A stretch of DNA of 64,000 nt from an uncultured Bacteroidota bacterium (GCA_946414435.1 CAMKOM010000002.1:186001-250000); one strand, 5' to 3'; shown: positions 37,545 through 47,071, counted from the stretch's first letter. Notes: generated by a model not told the origin, from the sequence alone. Numbers and translations are program-made.

Positions 37545-37790
37545 TTAATCTATACTTTCAGCGAGTGTGGCAGGTGATTCTGCTTCGTGTTTCTTGAAAT
37601 AATCGCTCCGAATCATTTTGTCGGACAATGCATACGCTTCGTCTTCAGTGATTTTTCTGTTATGGCGGGCAGCGCTGTCCAATAAATTCACACCAAATTC
37701 TTTCAGATACTTATACCACGCATACGGCCGCAATCCACCCACTGAAACGTATGGTGGAAAATCGTAAGCCAATATGAGAAGTCGCTTCAT
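37545..37790 (-). pseudogene. Chimeric remnant: glycosyltransferase start joined to sulfatase end
   Basis: 81 codons. Residues 1-33 (MKRLLILAYDFPPYVSVGG...) are the N terminus of a GT4-type glycosyltransferase. From about residue 33 the sequence is FGVNLLDSAARHNRK..., the C-terminal end of the LTA-synthase-like sulfatase encoded at 39301-41052 (34 residues in register, one substitution). Neither product can be functional; it is best seen as the scar of a deletion between two glycan genes that once lay in tandem. The last 16 codons diverge from the sulfatase. Confidence 0.8.
37597..37704. repeat. 108-bp direct repeat, copy A
   Basis: Matches 39320-39427 with 5 mismatches over 108 bases, same orientation, offset 1723. 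The copy lies in the chimeric remnant. Together the copies flank the first DUF4143 ATPase gene and its repeat array, so recombination between them would remove that unit. Confidence 0.9.
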
Positions 37791-37862
37791 AACTCAAACT
37801 CTAGCAATGTCTTTGCAAAGGTTGTATAATTTTTCACTGTATCATAATATCGCCAAATATGC

Positions 37863-39122
37863 CTACCCTAAAAAATACGCTGCACTAACCGCCGTTATCG
37901 AATCGCTGAACTGGTGCGTCTGATTGTCGTTCGAGAGTAGAAACGAGTGCAGCAGCGGCTTGTCGAGAAACTCCTGCAAGTTGCGCAGGTGCCGCGCATC
38001 GGTGGCCGAGACGTGCTCCGCCATCTTTATCTCGAAGGCGTAATAGCCCTCCTGCGTCTCTATGAGCAAATCCACCTCTTTGCCATCGTGGGTGCGCAAG
38101 TAATAAAAGTTCACACGAGCGCGAATATTGTTCACTTGCTTGTAAATTTCAGAAACAACGGCACTCTCGAACTCGCCGCCCGTCAGCCCGCCACGTTTTT
38201 TCAAAACCGCCTGAACCACGCCATTGTCTAAATAGTGGATTTTGGGGGCTTTCACCAATCGTTTGTTTATGTTTTTGCTCCAAGCGGGCAGAATCAACGT
38301 CTGATAACTCAACGACAAGTATTGCAAATAGTTTTTTACCGTTTTGGTGGTTACGCCAATCTCTTTCGACAACGACGTCTCGTTCAGAATCTGTCCCGTG
38401 TCGGCGGCCAGTGCTTGCTGTAGTTTCACATACGGCTCAAGGTCGCGAATCATTGCAAGGTCGCGGACATCGCGCTCCAAATAGGTGCGCACATAATCCG
38501 ACAGCCACTCGTAACGTAAATCGTCGGTCAACTGCCTGTCGGTCAGTTTCGGGTAGCCGCCAAACCGCAGGTAATACTGCCATTGCTGCATTTTGACGGC
38601 ATAATTCTTGTCGAACATAAACGATGGCATAAACATCACATCAGCCATTCCGTTTTTTATAATTTGCTGAAACGGCGACATTTGCACGGCATTGTCGGTG
38701 CCTTGCGTAATCAACTCGGGCAATGTGAGCGGATAAAGCGAAAAAATAGTGCAACGCCCCGCCAGACTCTCCTTCACCTTGTTGAGCAGCAGTATCTGAC
38801 TTGACCCCAAAAGGATATACCGCACATCGTCGAACTTGTCGTAGGTTGCTTTCACGCTCTCCACAAGTTGCGGCATTTTCTGAACTTCGTCGAGAATAGC
38901 CATCGGATAGGCAGCGTGCCACATATCGGCGGTCAACTGTCCGTATTCTGAACTTGCCACAGGGTCCTCAACCGAAATGTACTCGTATTTAGGGAAATAA
39001 CGTTTCACAAACGTAGTCTTTCCAACTTGTCTCGCCCCCGTGAAAACAACGATTCTGCCTAACGAAGACGACAGAATGTCTTGTATCCCTTGCAACATTT
39101 GCCTGTCAATCACCTGTTTCAT
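37863..39122 (-). CDS. AAA ATPase with C-terminal DUF4143 (first copy)
   Basis: 419 residues. Walker A GARQVGKT (29-36), Walker B MAILDEVQ (75-82), sensor LLGSSQ (105-110). Residues 247-270 (LNETSLSKEIGVTTKTVKNY) look like a helix-turn-helix. In the DUF4143 region Asp352 and Glu365-x-Lys367 (EVDLLIE, then FEIKM) fit a PD-(D/E)xK nuclease core. The family is common and accessory in bacteria and archaea, with no settled function. The gene has a good promoter that overlaps a repeat array and is flanked by 108-bp direct repeats. It lies at the 3' end of the glycan block. Confidence 0.88.
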   Translation of the reverse strand: MKQVIDRQMLQGIQDILSSSLGRIVVFTGARQVGKTTFVKRYFPKYEYISVEDPVASSEYGQLTADMWHAAYPMAILDEVQKMPQLVESVKATYDKFDDVRYILLGSSQILLLNKVKESLAGRCTIFSLYPLTLPELITQGTDNAVQMSPFQQIIKNGMADVMFMPSFMFDKNYAVKMQQWQYYLRFGGYPKLTDRQLTDDLRYEWLSDYVRTYLERDVRDLAMIRDLEPYVKLQQALAADTGQILNETSLSKEIGVTTKTVKNYLQYLSLSYQTLILPAWSKNINKRLVKAPKIHYLDNGVVQAVLKKRGGLTGGEFESAVVSEIYKQVNNIRARVNFYYLRTHDGKEVDLLIETQEGYYAFEIKMAEHVSATDARHLRNLQEFLDKPLLHSFLLSNDNQTHQFSDSITAVSAAYFLG

Positions 39123-39139
39123 AGTTCCTTATTTTTTTG

Positions 39140-39171
39140 CAAACATACGAAGCAATAGATCAACTTCCAAA
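39140..39171 (-). promoter_or_regulatory. Promoter of the first DUF4143 ATPase
   Basis: Minus strand: TTTG (39171-39168), 20 bases, TATGTTTG (39147-39140). The -33 box lies inside the first repeat of the array, so a protein on that repeat would compete with polymerase. Confidence 0.7.
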
Positions 39172-39252
39172 TTTTACGCCAAAATCTTGCACCTTACTAC
39201 CAAATTTTACGCCAAAATTAAGAAGTATGGGTGCAGATTTTACGCCAATATC
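39167..39252. repeat. Three-unit array with an exact 33-bp period upstream of the first ATPase
   Basis: Core AAATTTTACGCCAAAAT at 39169-39185 and 39202-39218, and a variant (AGATTTTACGCCAATAT) at 39235-39251. The cores are 33 bases apart each time and the 16-base stretches between them are unrelated. The core nearest the gene overlaps the -33 box. The fixed period points to protein binding in register. Confidence 0.85.
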
Positions 39253-39300
39253 ATGTATTAATTTGATGGCTTACAAAATATAGAGCTCTCACTATATCAA

Positions 39301-41052
39301 TTACTCACCAATCCCCCTAAAATAATCGCTCCGAATCATTTTGTCGGACAATATATACGCTTCGTCTTCAGTGATTTTTCTGTTATGGCGGGCAGCGCTA
39401 TCCAATAAATTCACACCGAATCCTTTCCAGTAATAATCATCGGCACCTATGCAGTGAAGGATTGTTGGGAAAATGTCCATTTGATAGCATAATTCATCAA
39501 CCACCGTTCTTTCTTTAATTGTTGGTGAATAGATTATTAGCGGACAGTAGGATTCTTCTGAAGGAATGGGATAATTGTATTTTTCGGCAAACGGCTGGAA
39601 CTCGCGCAACATCGAGCTTTTGAATACTGTATGGTCACCTGTGATTACAATGGTCGTGTTTGCAAGTAAAGAATCTTGCTCTATTTTCTGCAGAAAATCT
39701 CCAATGCAACTGTCGGTGTAATGAAGACAATTTAAATACTTGAACAAATTGCTTGGAGCATCCTTTTCAAAAGACAATGCATGACAATCAACCCTATCAA
39801 ATGGCCCATGCATCGAAATTGTTATTGCCTGCACACAATAGGGCGAACTTGCCGTGTCAATATACGAACCAAGCATACCAAAGACAATTTCATCCTTATT
39901 TGTACTTGGATTTGGTTTTTTTGAAAACTTGTACCCGTATGACTTGCTCACAACTATCTGATTCCACGCGTTATTGGGATAAATAACTCCACCATTCCTA
40001 TACAAATGAGCGAAACTCGGGAATTTATTGGTTCCGTACTTCACGCATGCCGCACCTGGTTGAATAGGAAGCAATCCTGTATTGATAATCATCTGGCCAT
40101 CTCCTGAAGTCCCTTGCAAAACTTGTGATTTTATATTAGGGCAATATAAACACTTCCCACCAATAATTCTATCAAGATTTGGAGCAACAGAAACATTATT
40201 GACGTCAACTAACCCAACTGGCCAACTTTCCAAACTTTCCACTATTACTAAGACCAAATTTGTTGTTGGAACAACATTTTTCCCCATGCTGTCTTCGCTT
40301 GTCAACTGATTAATCTGTTTATAATCATCATCGGAAAAATGTATTTCTGGTTCGCCTAATGCGATCTTATTGATAACAAATGCTCCTTCCGCCACAGCAT
40401 ATTGCAAGACTGAACTTCCTTCAATATACCACGATTCCCACAATGCATAATATCCTGCAGCCGCATACCTTGGTGCCACAAACATTCCTTTATATTTCGG
40501 CCAACTTCCTGGGCGTGGAGTGTTCTTCATATCATAATCAACACCCAAAGTTGCATTTATAAAGTAAAATAACACTGCAGAACCTAAAGTAATGCTCCAC
40601 AAATGCCAACGCCGTTCATTATTGCTCTTTAGGATGAGAGCAAATATTATGGTAATAACACTTACAATAAATATGAACACACATTCCCAATTGACATATA
40701 ACCAGATTGACGACCAAAACCCCGTCATATTATCGACTATAGAAATGGCATCAGCGTTAATAAACAAATCGTTTGCCCGATAATAAATGATATTGGCAAT
40801 AATCCATAAATCAATTATAATAGTAGCTACTATTGTCCACCAATAACGCCTTGACAAAAACACAAAAGATGCAATAAATACGGCAGGAAACAGTTTCGAT
40901 GCGTAAAACGCCATAAACTCAGCAGGTGCATGCCACAACGAACTAACCGCCACGTATCCGAAACATGAGTAATGGAATATGATACACTTTGCAAAAATGG
41001 AAATTGCAAACAAGAAAAAGACGATAGTCTTGCTATTTTTATTGATATTCAT
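39301..41052 (-). CDS. LTA-synthase-like sulfatase, membrane phosphoglycerol- or phosphoethanolamine-type transferase
   Basis: 583 residues. Five membrane segments in the first 170, then a periplasmic sulfatase-fold domain: VIVESLESWPVG (first metal ligand Glu), LQGTSGDGQ (Thr nucleophile), and TGDHTVF (Asp-His). The family transfers a phospho-group from a lipid to a surface polymer; the donor cannot be read. It is the last complete gene of the glycan operon, 11 bases after a glycosyltransferase. Its final 108 bases are duplicated at 37597-37704. GC content is low. Confidence 0.85.
   Translation of the reverse strand: MNINKNSKTIVFFLFAISIFAKCIIFHYSCFGYVAVSSLWHAPAEFMAFYASKLFPAVFIASFVFLSRRYWWTIVATIIIDLWIIANIIYYRANDLFINADAISIVDNMTGFWSSIWLYVNWECVFIFIVSVITIIFALILKSNNERRWHLWSITLGSAVLFYFINATLGVDYDMKNTPRPGSWPKYKGMFVAPRYAAAGYYALWESWYIEGSSVLQYAVAEGAFVINKIALGEPEIHFSDDDYKQINQLTSEDSMGKNVVPTTNLVLVIVESLESWPVGLVDVNNVSVAPNLDRIIGGKCLYCPNIKSQVLQGTSGDGQMIINTGLLPIQPGAACVKYGTNKFPSFAHLYRNGGVIYPNNAWNQIVVSKSYGYKFSKKPNPSTNKDEIVFGMLGSYIDTASSPYCVQAITISMHGPFDRVDCHALSFEKDAPSNLFKYLNCLHYTDSCIGDFLQKIEQDSLLANTTIVITGDHTVFKSSMLREFQPFAEKYNYPIPSEESYCPLIIYSPTIKERTVVDELCYQMDIFPTILHCIGADDYYWKGFGVNLLDSAARHNRKITEDEAYILSDKMIRSDYFRGIGE
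39320..39427. repeat. 108-bp direct repeat, copy B
   Basis: The intact copy, within the 3' end of the sulfatase gene (39301-41052); the other copy is at 37597-37704. See that entry. Confidence 0.9.
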
Positions 41053-41063
41053 ATTTGGAGTTG

Positions 41064-41903
41064 TTATTTGTCCATTTTTGAGGAATGCCTGATTCCAATT
41101 GAAACAGCTGCGGGTCTTAATATTTTATATTTAATCATGTCGAAAATGGTAAAGCAAAAAAGTCTCAATAAGTGCAGACTTGACAATATAAATGATATAG
41201 GCAGCTGCATTCCACTATATCTGTCTTTAAAAAGCACTTTCCCGTTAGTTCTATTTATGTCATTTAATATGTTGCTTTCATGACAGAACTCTATCCATAA
41301 AGGAGCGTCTGCCACAATCAAATAATATGGTTTTGTTTCCTTTAGTTTGGAATGAACTTGATATAGTTTTTTTGATTGCTTTCTGTCTGTGTCTACAACT
41401 GAAAGAAAATGATAACTTCTAATTTCACACTGCACCATTATTTTTGTCTGTAAGTCGTACAGCAACCCTATAGGATAATCTACTATACCATTTTGCACAT
41501 TATATTGAAGAATATAATCATGTATGCTACTGACATATTCAGGCATCAAAACATCGTCATTGTCAAGTCTCGTAAATATTACTGTTTCTTCTGTGTCACT
41601 ACACTTCGATTGATAATGAAATAGGAAGTCGCTATAATCACGGACATATATGGGTTCGTAAATAGGTAATCTTAGACATAGGGTATTGTTTCTCTGTTTA
41701 AAAGATTCGGGCGTGTCGACATCAAAATAGACAAGCCATCTGAAATTTCTGTTAGTCTGTTTTTCAATACTCGGGAAACAATATTTTTCAAACAAATAGA
41801 ATCGTCGTGATAAATATTCCGCATCCTTAGTAGATTTACCATTTTTGTCTTTTTGAAAATCTTCTATTTTAACATTGAATCGAGTAACTATATAGTGCTT
41901 CAT
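41064..41903 (-). CDS. Glycosyltransferase, putative rhamnosyltransferase type
   Basis: 279 residues. N terminus MKHYIVTRFNVKIED, the FRWLVYFDVDTPESFK segment and TRLDNDDVLMPEY near residue 112-124, a DxD-type metal site, fit the putative rhamnosyltransferase family of GT-A fold. It should add a sugar to a surface glycan in the cytoplasm. The acceptor is unknown. It lies 12 bases after the preceding GT4 gene and 11 before the sulfatase. Confidence 0.8.
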   Translation of the reverse strand: MKHYIVTRFNVKIEDFQKDKNGKSTKDAEYLSRRFYLFEKYCFPSIEKQTNRNFRWLVYFDVDTPESFKQRNNTLCLRLPIYEPIYVRDYSDFLFHYQSKCSDTEETVIFTRLDNDDVLMPEYVSSIHDYILQYNVQNGIVDYPIGLLYDLQTKIMVQCEIRSYHFLSVVDTDRKQSKKLYQVHSKLKETKPYYLIVADAPLWIEFCHESNILNDINRTNGKVLFKDRYSGMQLPISFILSSLHLLRLFCFTIFDMIKYKILRPAAVSIGIRHSSKMDK

Positions 41904-41915
41904 TTATAAACCTTG

Positions 41916-43091
41916 TCATTTTATCAAATTTAACATCACCTTCTCTTGGTTCTCCCAGTTATATTCTTCAGCAGCTTTTTTACAATTCTCCTTATAACGA
42001 GACAAATCCATCTGCGACATTTTGTTTATGGCTTCAGCGATCTTCTGTGAATCGTTACAATTACTTACAAAAATCCCCATATCATACTTGGCCATAATTA
42101 ATTTATTCTCTGGCGTATCTGACACTATCATTGGTAATGCGGCATGCATATATTCAAAAAACTTGTTAGTGGAACCGTAGTATTTGCTCAGATTAACATT
42201 TGGTTGCAGATTTATACCAACATCTGCGCCCAATGCGTATCCCACCATATCCGAAGACGATATTCTGCCTGTAAAAAATATTTTATCTGAAAGTGAATTT
42301 TCGAGAACAATATTTTTCAATTTATTCTCCAAAAAACCATCTCCCACAATAATCAAATAAATATTATTATTTACATATTTAAACGATTTGATTATTTGCT
42401 CAAGCGCTCTGGCAGGGATTAATTTACCTTGAAAGGTGACAATAAAACCATCTTTCGGTATCCCATATTTTTTTCTATAGTCATATCGTGCATTTTTGTA
42501 ATTGAGCATGGGGCAATTCATCACAATATTTACATTGTGTACTTTATATTTTGCCGCGAAAAAAATCTTGTATGACTCACACGTTGTCACAAATTCATCT
42601 ACACTGCCGAGCATTTTTTTTTCGGCCATACGGCCAAATGTTTGCATAATAAACAAACAGAGCTTGTATAAGAGCTGCTTATAAATTACAGCTTTCTCCG
42701 GGAAACACTGGTTTAATGTCTCAATAAATATTTCATGCGAGTCGTAAATGACTTTTGAACCTGTTTTTCTCTTTATCTGAAGTGCTGGCTTTAAGTCTGG
42801 CAGGTCGTTTGCCCAAATATAATCGTACTTTACGCCTTGTTTTATGACTTCGGGTACAAAAAACAAAAACTCATTATAAAAGCAGGTGTTCCGTATCAAT
42901 TTATATTTAAAACCTTCGGGTTTGGCGAATGAAAATAGTCGAACATTTTCGTTAAAAATAGATTTGTCCGAATCGCTACCGTCAACATAAAACAAATCAA
43001 CCAAATTTGCCTGCGACATTGTCCTAATCTCTCTTATCACTCTCGAATCTGTGACTATGGGGCCGTTTAGAAGCACTGCAATATGTTTCAT
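41916..43091 (-). CDS. Glycosyltransferase, family 4
   Basis: 391 residues from MKHIAVLLNGPIVTDSRVIREI. Two Rossmann domains; VTFQGKLIPARALEQIIKSF, LIIVGDGFLENKL and the sugar-nucleotide segment STNKFFEYMHAALPMIVSDTPE are typical GT4. It transfers a sugar from a nucleotide donor with retention of configuration. Upstream codons in the same frame (to 43118) overlap the acyltransferase; the conserved start is preferred. One base separates it from that gene. Confidence 0.9.
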   Translation of the reverse strand: MKHIAVLLNGPIVTDSRVIREIRTMSQANLVDLFYVDGSDSDKSIFNENVRLFSFAKPEGFKYKLIRNTCFYNEFLFFVPEVIKQGVKYDYIWANDLPDLKPALQIKRKTGSKVIYDSHEIFIETLNQCFPEKAVIYKQLLYKLCLFIMQTFGRMAEKKMLGSVDEFVTTCESYKIFFAAKYKVHNVNIVMNCPMLNYKNARYDYRKKYGIPKDGFIVTFQGKLIPARALEQIIKSFKYVNNNIYLIIVGDGFLENKLKNIVLENSLSDKIFFTGRISSSDMVGYALGADVGINLQPNVNLSKYYGSTNKFFEYMHAALPMIVSDTPENKLIMAKYDMGIFVSNCNDSQKIAEAINKMSQMDLSRYKENCKKAAEEYNWENQEKVMLNLIK

Positions 43092-43092
43092 A

Positions 43093-43755
43093 TCATTTAT
43101 TCCCATTGTAATTAGCAATGAACTCCGTTATATTCGAAAAGTGTTCTTTGTATTCGATTAGTGCACTTTTGTCTTTTTCCCACCATTTCGTGGCCAACAA
43201 CTTTTCAATAGTATTTTCGTCGAACCTATATCTGATTATTTTAGCTGGCACACCAGCAACTATTGCATATGGCGGCACATTATCATTGACAAAAGCACCA
43301 GCACCGACAACTGCGCCAACACCTATTTTCACTCCAGACATTATCATTGCATTTGCCGATATAAGCACATCTGATTCAACAACCGTAGCCGATTCCCTTT
43401 GGAAACTATCCGATTCTATCCAGCCACGTTGTGATTTAAAAAAAACGGGGCTCGTTCCAATATGATTCAAAGCATGGTTTTCCAATCCGATTTTAACTCC
43501 GTGCGATATTGAGCAATAGTTTCCGATTGACACACAATTCATAATCTCGGTATTATCGCCAATGTACGAATAGTTGCCAATTGATTTCAGGTCGGGACTA
43601 ATGACTACATTTTTTTTAATGATAAGCCCCTTTCCCAAGATTGATTCGTCAACAATATATGATTCAATTGTCGAGTCCTTATATCTAACTGGGTATATGG
43701 ACTTTATCTTATAATATGTCTTAATGTCCGCCAGTATTTTTTTTAAAAATCCCAT
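43093..43755 (-). CDS. Hexapeptide-repeat acyltransferase (xenobiotic/CatB-like)
   Basis: 220 residues. Left-handed beta-helix repeats (IGNYSYIGDNTEIMNCVSIGNYCSI, then VLISANAMIMSGVKIGVGAVVGAGAFV) with the catalytic His in GLENHALNHIGTSPVF and the end signature PPYAIVAGVPAKIIRYRF. It probably O- or N-acetylates a glycan sugar, using acetyl-CoA. It is one of the glycan-operon genes, 12 bases from its upstream neighbour. Confidence 0.9.
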   Translation of the reverse strand: MGFLKKILADIKTYYKIKSIYPVRYKDSTIESYIVDESILGKGLIIKKNVVISPDLKSIGNYSYIGDNTEIMNCVSIGNYCSISHGVKIGLENHALNHIGTSPVFFKSQRGWIESDSFQRESATVVESDVLISANAMIMSGVKIGVGAVVGAGAFVNDNVPPYAIVAGVPAKIIRYRFDENTIEKLLATKWWEKDKSALIEYKEHFSNITEFIANYNGNK

Positions 43756-43767
43756 TTCTACTCAATT

Positions 43768-44961
43768 CTATTTACCAACAAATTCTGCATACTTTTCTAC
43801 GCACGCACTGAACGAGTAACGCTCTTCAACTGTTTTTCGCGCACATTCTCCAATTGCCGAAAAATTCTTTTGCAGAGATAGCACTTTTTTCAAAACCTCA
43901 TACCAGTCAGAATTGTCAGCTTTAACTAAAAAACCGTTTTCACCATCAGTTATTATTTCTCCGTTTACCGTAACATTTGTCGCCACACCGACAACGCCCA
44001 ACCCCATATATTGCAGCAATTTGAAGCCGCATTTTCCTCGGCCCACGGCGTTGTCATAAATGGGCATCAAGCCAATGTCGAAACTCTTAATCAAATCCTT
44101 TTCTGAATCAAGACTCCATCTTTTGTTTTCGATACGGAATTGTGCATTTGTGTTCGCATAATCACGGCCAGCGACAACCACAAGTTTGAACCTGAAATCA
44201 TGCGCCAATTTGTTCAACGGCTCCACAAGCATATCCAAATAGTGCAAGTTGTGATTACCGCCAATCCAGCCGAAAACAATTTCTTCAGTCTTCTTGTTGT
44301 ACACTTTAGCGGGGAATTTATTGTAATCAACGCAGGTGGACATAACCAAAACATCGTCTTTGCCGATATTTCTATTTTCCGACAATACTCTCTCCTTCAG
44401 ATAATCAGAACCGACGACAAAACGTTTATACAACCTTAATGAATCATTGAATTTATTCCCGTTCTCCCACAGTAACCGACTGAATAAGTTATTGATTTTA
44501 CGTGGCTCTTTTTTTGAAGCAGATATGTCGTCGTCAAAATCTAAAATCACGTTTGTGTGAATCTGCAGAAGAAACTTCTCCATAAATAGGTTGCCGTAGT
44601 CGTTAAACTGAAGTAGTTCGCGGCGCACAATTACAACAGCGAATTGTCTTGCATACAGACATTGACGAAACCTTCGCCGCATTGCGCGGACAAGCAACAT
44701 TGGCATATTTCGGAACTGCTCATCAAAATCATTCTTATTGGCAAATATGGTAAGCACTTCGCAACGCTGGCCATTCTTTTCAAACATTTCCTTCCATTTG
44801 TATGCCCGATATTGATAGCCAGCATTTTCTATAGGGAAATTTTCAAGAAAAAGAATGCCGTCTGCACCGCATCGCTTACGCATAAACACACCGCATATCC
44901 ACGCGAATAAGCGATAGAAATAAAGGGCAAGAAAAAGGTATATGTTGTGTATAGGGGCCAT
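43768..44961 (-). CDS. Glycosyltransferase, GT4-like
   Basis: 397 residues. A hydrophobic N terminus (LFLALYFYRLFAWICGVF) suggests membrane association. The C-terminal half has IVFGWIGGNHNLHYLDMLVEPL, FDIGLMPIYDN, KCGFKLLQYMGLG and GENGFLVKADN, the GT4 donor-binding pattern. Sugar specificity cannot be predicted. It lies 15 bases after the upstream GT4. Confidence 0.88.
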   Translation of the reverse strand: MAPIHNIYLFLALYFYRLFAWICGVFMRKRCGADGILFLENFPIENAGYQYRAYKWKEMFEKNGQRCEVLTIFANKNDFDEQFRNMPMLLVRAMRRRFRQCLYARQFAVVIVRRELLQFNDYGNLFMEKFLLQIHTNVILDFDDDISASKKEPRKINNLFSRLLWENGNKFNDSLRLYKRFVVGSDYLKERVLSENRNIGKDDVLVMSTCVDYNKFPAKVYNKKTEEIVFGWIGGNHNLHYLDMLVEPLNKLAHDFRFKLVVVAGRDYANTNAQFRIENKRWSLDSEKDLIKSFDIGLMPIYDNAVGRGKCGFKLLQYMGLGVVGVATNVTVNGEIITDGENGFLVKADNSDWYEVLKKVLSLQKNFSAIGECARKTVEERYSFSACVEKYAEFVGK

Positions 44962-44976
44962 TGTGGGTATTCTCTT

Positions 44977-46113
44977 TTATTTATGATTTTTTACTATGGT
45001 CATAAATTTTTTAATTATTGATTCTGGCAGATATTTCAAGGAATCATTCTTTCCTCGCTCTCTAATAATCGACAATTGCTTAAAACCTTCATCCGTATCA
45101 TATTTTTTCAATATTTCGAAAACTTCGTCAGCTTTGTCGAACAGGAAACCATTCTCACCGTTTTTTATTATTTCTGGTGTTGCACCAGACCTTCGCCCGA
45201 ATACTAATCTCCCCGCTCTCATCGCCTCTACGGTAGTTCTGCCAAAGGTTTCGTCAATTCCCATGTTAACATAAATATCAAATGACGAGTATATTTTATT
45301 TAAATCAGACTCATAACCATACATATTAATCTTTTCGGGATACTTGGAAGCTATTTTATATAATTTCTGTGCATAATCGTTTGTTCCTGCACCATAAATA
45401 ATTAAATTGGCTTCAGGCATATGCTTTAACATTGCCATAAAGAAATCAAGTTGTCCCTTTCTTTCTGATATTGAGCCTACCATACCGAATTTATATGCAG
45501 GAAGCTCTTTTGATAGCTTCGGAATGAAATCAATAGCATTAGGAAGTACTTGCATTCTTGATATGCCGAAAGCTCTTTCAACATAATCTTTTAGGTATTT
45601 TGATGGTCCCAATACTAAATCGGCCTTATTTAGAACGTGACCCACATACATTCTCGGAAACAATGTGGGCACTCGCCACCCCATCTTATTGCATATAGGT
45701 TCGCGCATCCATAACACCGATTTGATTTTAAGCCACCGTGAAACATATAATCCCAATGGTGCCACACTTGTATTAACTATTATTAAATCAGGATTTACTT
45801 CACTCACAATTTGTGTGTGTGTTCTGTAAGTTGTATGCATAGATGATAGAAAAAAATACAGACTTTTTGCTAAATACTTAAAATAATACCATTGGCTATA
45901 ATTGCGGGGTCTTTCGGATACAATCCATTGCGGATTGGGTAATATCAAATAATTGTATTTTTCTTGAATAAGTCTTTTTTCAAGCTGTCCTTGTTCGGGA
46001 ATTATATATATTATCTCATACCTATTATCTTTTTTTAATTCATTAGTTAAATCAAGAATAGATTTCGGTGCCCCATAAAATGAAGCAGAGTGCGAGTAAA
46101 CTAGTATTTTCAT
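44977..46113 (-). CDS. Glycosyltransferase, family 4
   Basis: 378 residues. MKILVYSHSASFYGAPKSILDL at the N terminus (acceptor side). VGSISERKGQLDFFMAML, ANLIIYGAGTNDYAQ, NMGIDETFGRTTVEAMRAGRLV and ENGFLFDKADE give the complete GT4 signature, including the E-x7-E type pair. It overlaps the upstream GT2 gene by 4 bases. Confidence 0.93.
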   Translation of the reverse strand: MKILVYSHSASFYGAPKSILDLTNELKKDNRYEIIYIIPEQGQLEKRLIQEKYNYLILPNPQWIVSERPRNYSQWYYFKYLAKSLYFFLSSMHTTYRTHTQIVSEVNPDLIIVNTSVAPLGLYVSRWLKIKSVLWMREPICNKMGWRVPTLFPRMYVGHVLNKADLVLGPSKYLKDYVERAFGISRMQVLPNAIDFIPKLSKELPAYKFGMVGSISERKGQLDFFMAMLKHMPEANLIIYGAGTNDYAQKLYKIASKYPEKINMYGYESDLNKIYSSFDIYVNMGIDETFGRTTVEAMRAGRLVFGRRSGATPEIIKNGENGFLFDKADEVFEILKKYDTDEGFKQLSIIRERGKNDSLKYLPESIIKKFMTIVKNHK

Positions 46114-47021
46114 TTTAATAAATTATAAATGAAACCTTTGTTTGTCTTCCACAAAAGCACGATTCGTCCGTGTGCAATCGACAGAAAGATGAATCGTAGG
46201 TAATACAAAAAAAGTTCTTTATACATTCTATTTCCAGGTGTATTCTGAACTATTCTAGACAATTTGTTTAATCTTGCATTCAAATATTTTTTTCGCGTTT
46301 CCCCTGTATATTGTTTTTGCAAAAACGTATATGTATGATAACCAGATATATCTTTCTCGATATTATTAATAGCACTCCATGCTGCAGAAGAATGATTCCG
46401 CCATACTGAATTTGTTATTTCTGATTGATATTTTGCATTTCCATATTTTCCCAACAAAGTAAAAAGGACTGTATCGCCATTATTATAACGGTAACCCTTC
46501 CTCATTCTTTCTAAAATGAGTGGCAATGCGTTTTGTCTGAAAGTTACTGTTTGAGTTGATGGATGGTTCCCCAATATAAGTTCTTCAGATGAAATGTCTT
46601 TTTTCCAATCGCCCTGCTTAGATTCTGATATAACATTTCCGTTTTCATCTATAATCGTTGCGTCATGAAAACTCATAACATATTCGTTATTTTCATCTAG
46701 AAACGAGACTTGTTTTTGCAACTTTTTCTCGTCGGTCCAATAATCATCCCCCTCGCACATTGCTATATACTCGCCTTTGCATTCTGACAAAACACGTTGC
46801 CAGTTTCGTGCGATCCCCAGCCTTTCTTTCAATGGCAATAATCTAACCTGCGGATATTTCGCAGCATACTCCTCGCATATCGCGCGAGTACCATCCGTTC
46901 CGTGGTCTTCCCCAATTACCACTTCGTAGTCAAAGTCAACCTTCTGCATCAGTATGCTGTCAAGACATTGACGGATGTATTTCTCTTGATTATATGTTAC
47001 TACAAAGACTGAGAGTTTCAT
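46110..47021 (-). CDS. Glycosyltransferase, family 2
   Basis: 303 residues. GT-A start MKLSVFVVTYNQEKYIRQCLDSIL, VVIGEDHGTDGTRAICEEY and MCEGDDYWTDEKKL (DDYW with the metal-binding Asp pair) are diagnostic for GT2. Likely first glycan gene after the ATPase (50-base gap) and coupled to the next by a 4-base overlap. Confidence 0.93.
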   Translation of the reverse strand: MKLSVFVVTYNQEKYIRQCLDSILMQKVDFDYEVVIGEDHGTDGTRAICEEYAAKYPQVRLLPLKERLGIARNWQRVLSECKGEYIAMCEGDDYWTDEKKLQKQVSFLDENNEYVMSFHDATIIDENGNVISESKQGDWKKDISSEELILGNHPSTQTVTFRQNALPLILERMRKGYRYNNGDTVLFTLLGKYGNAKYQSEITNSVWRNHSSAAWSAINNIEKDISGYHTYTFLQKQYTGETRKKYLNARLNKLSRIVQNTPGNRMYKELFLYYLRFIFLSIAHGRIVLLWKTNKGFIYNLLK

Positions 47022-47071
47022 ATTTCCGAAATTCGTGAACAGATAATTAGTGAGAGCATAAAGTTAACTAT

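Noticed and set aside
39167..39252. CRISPR array (33-bp period with variable spacers)
   Set aside because: Only a 17-base core with 16-base gaps; too short for repeat plus spacer, three units only, and no cas gene in the window. The core overlaps a promoter.
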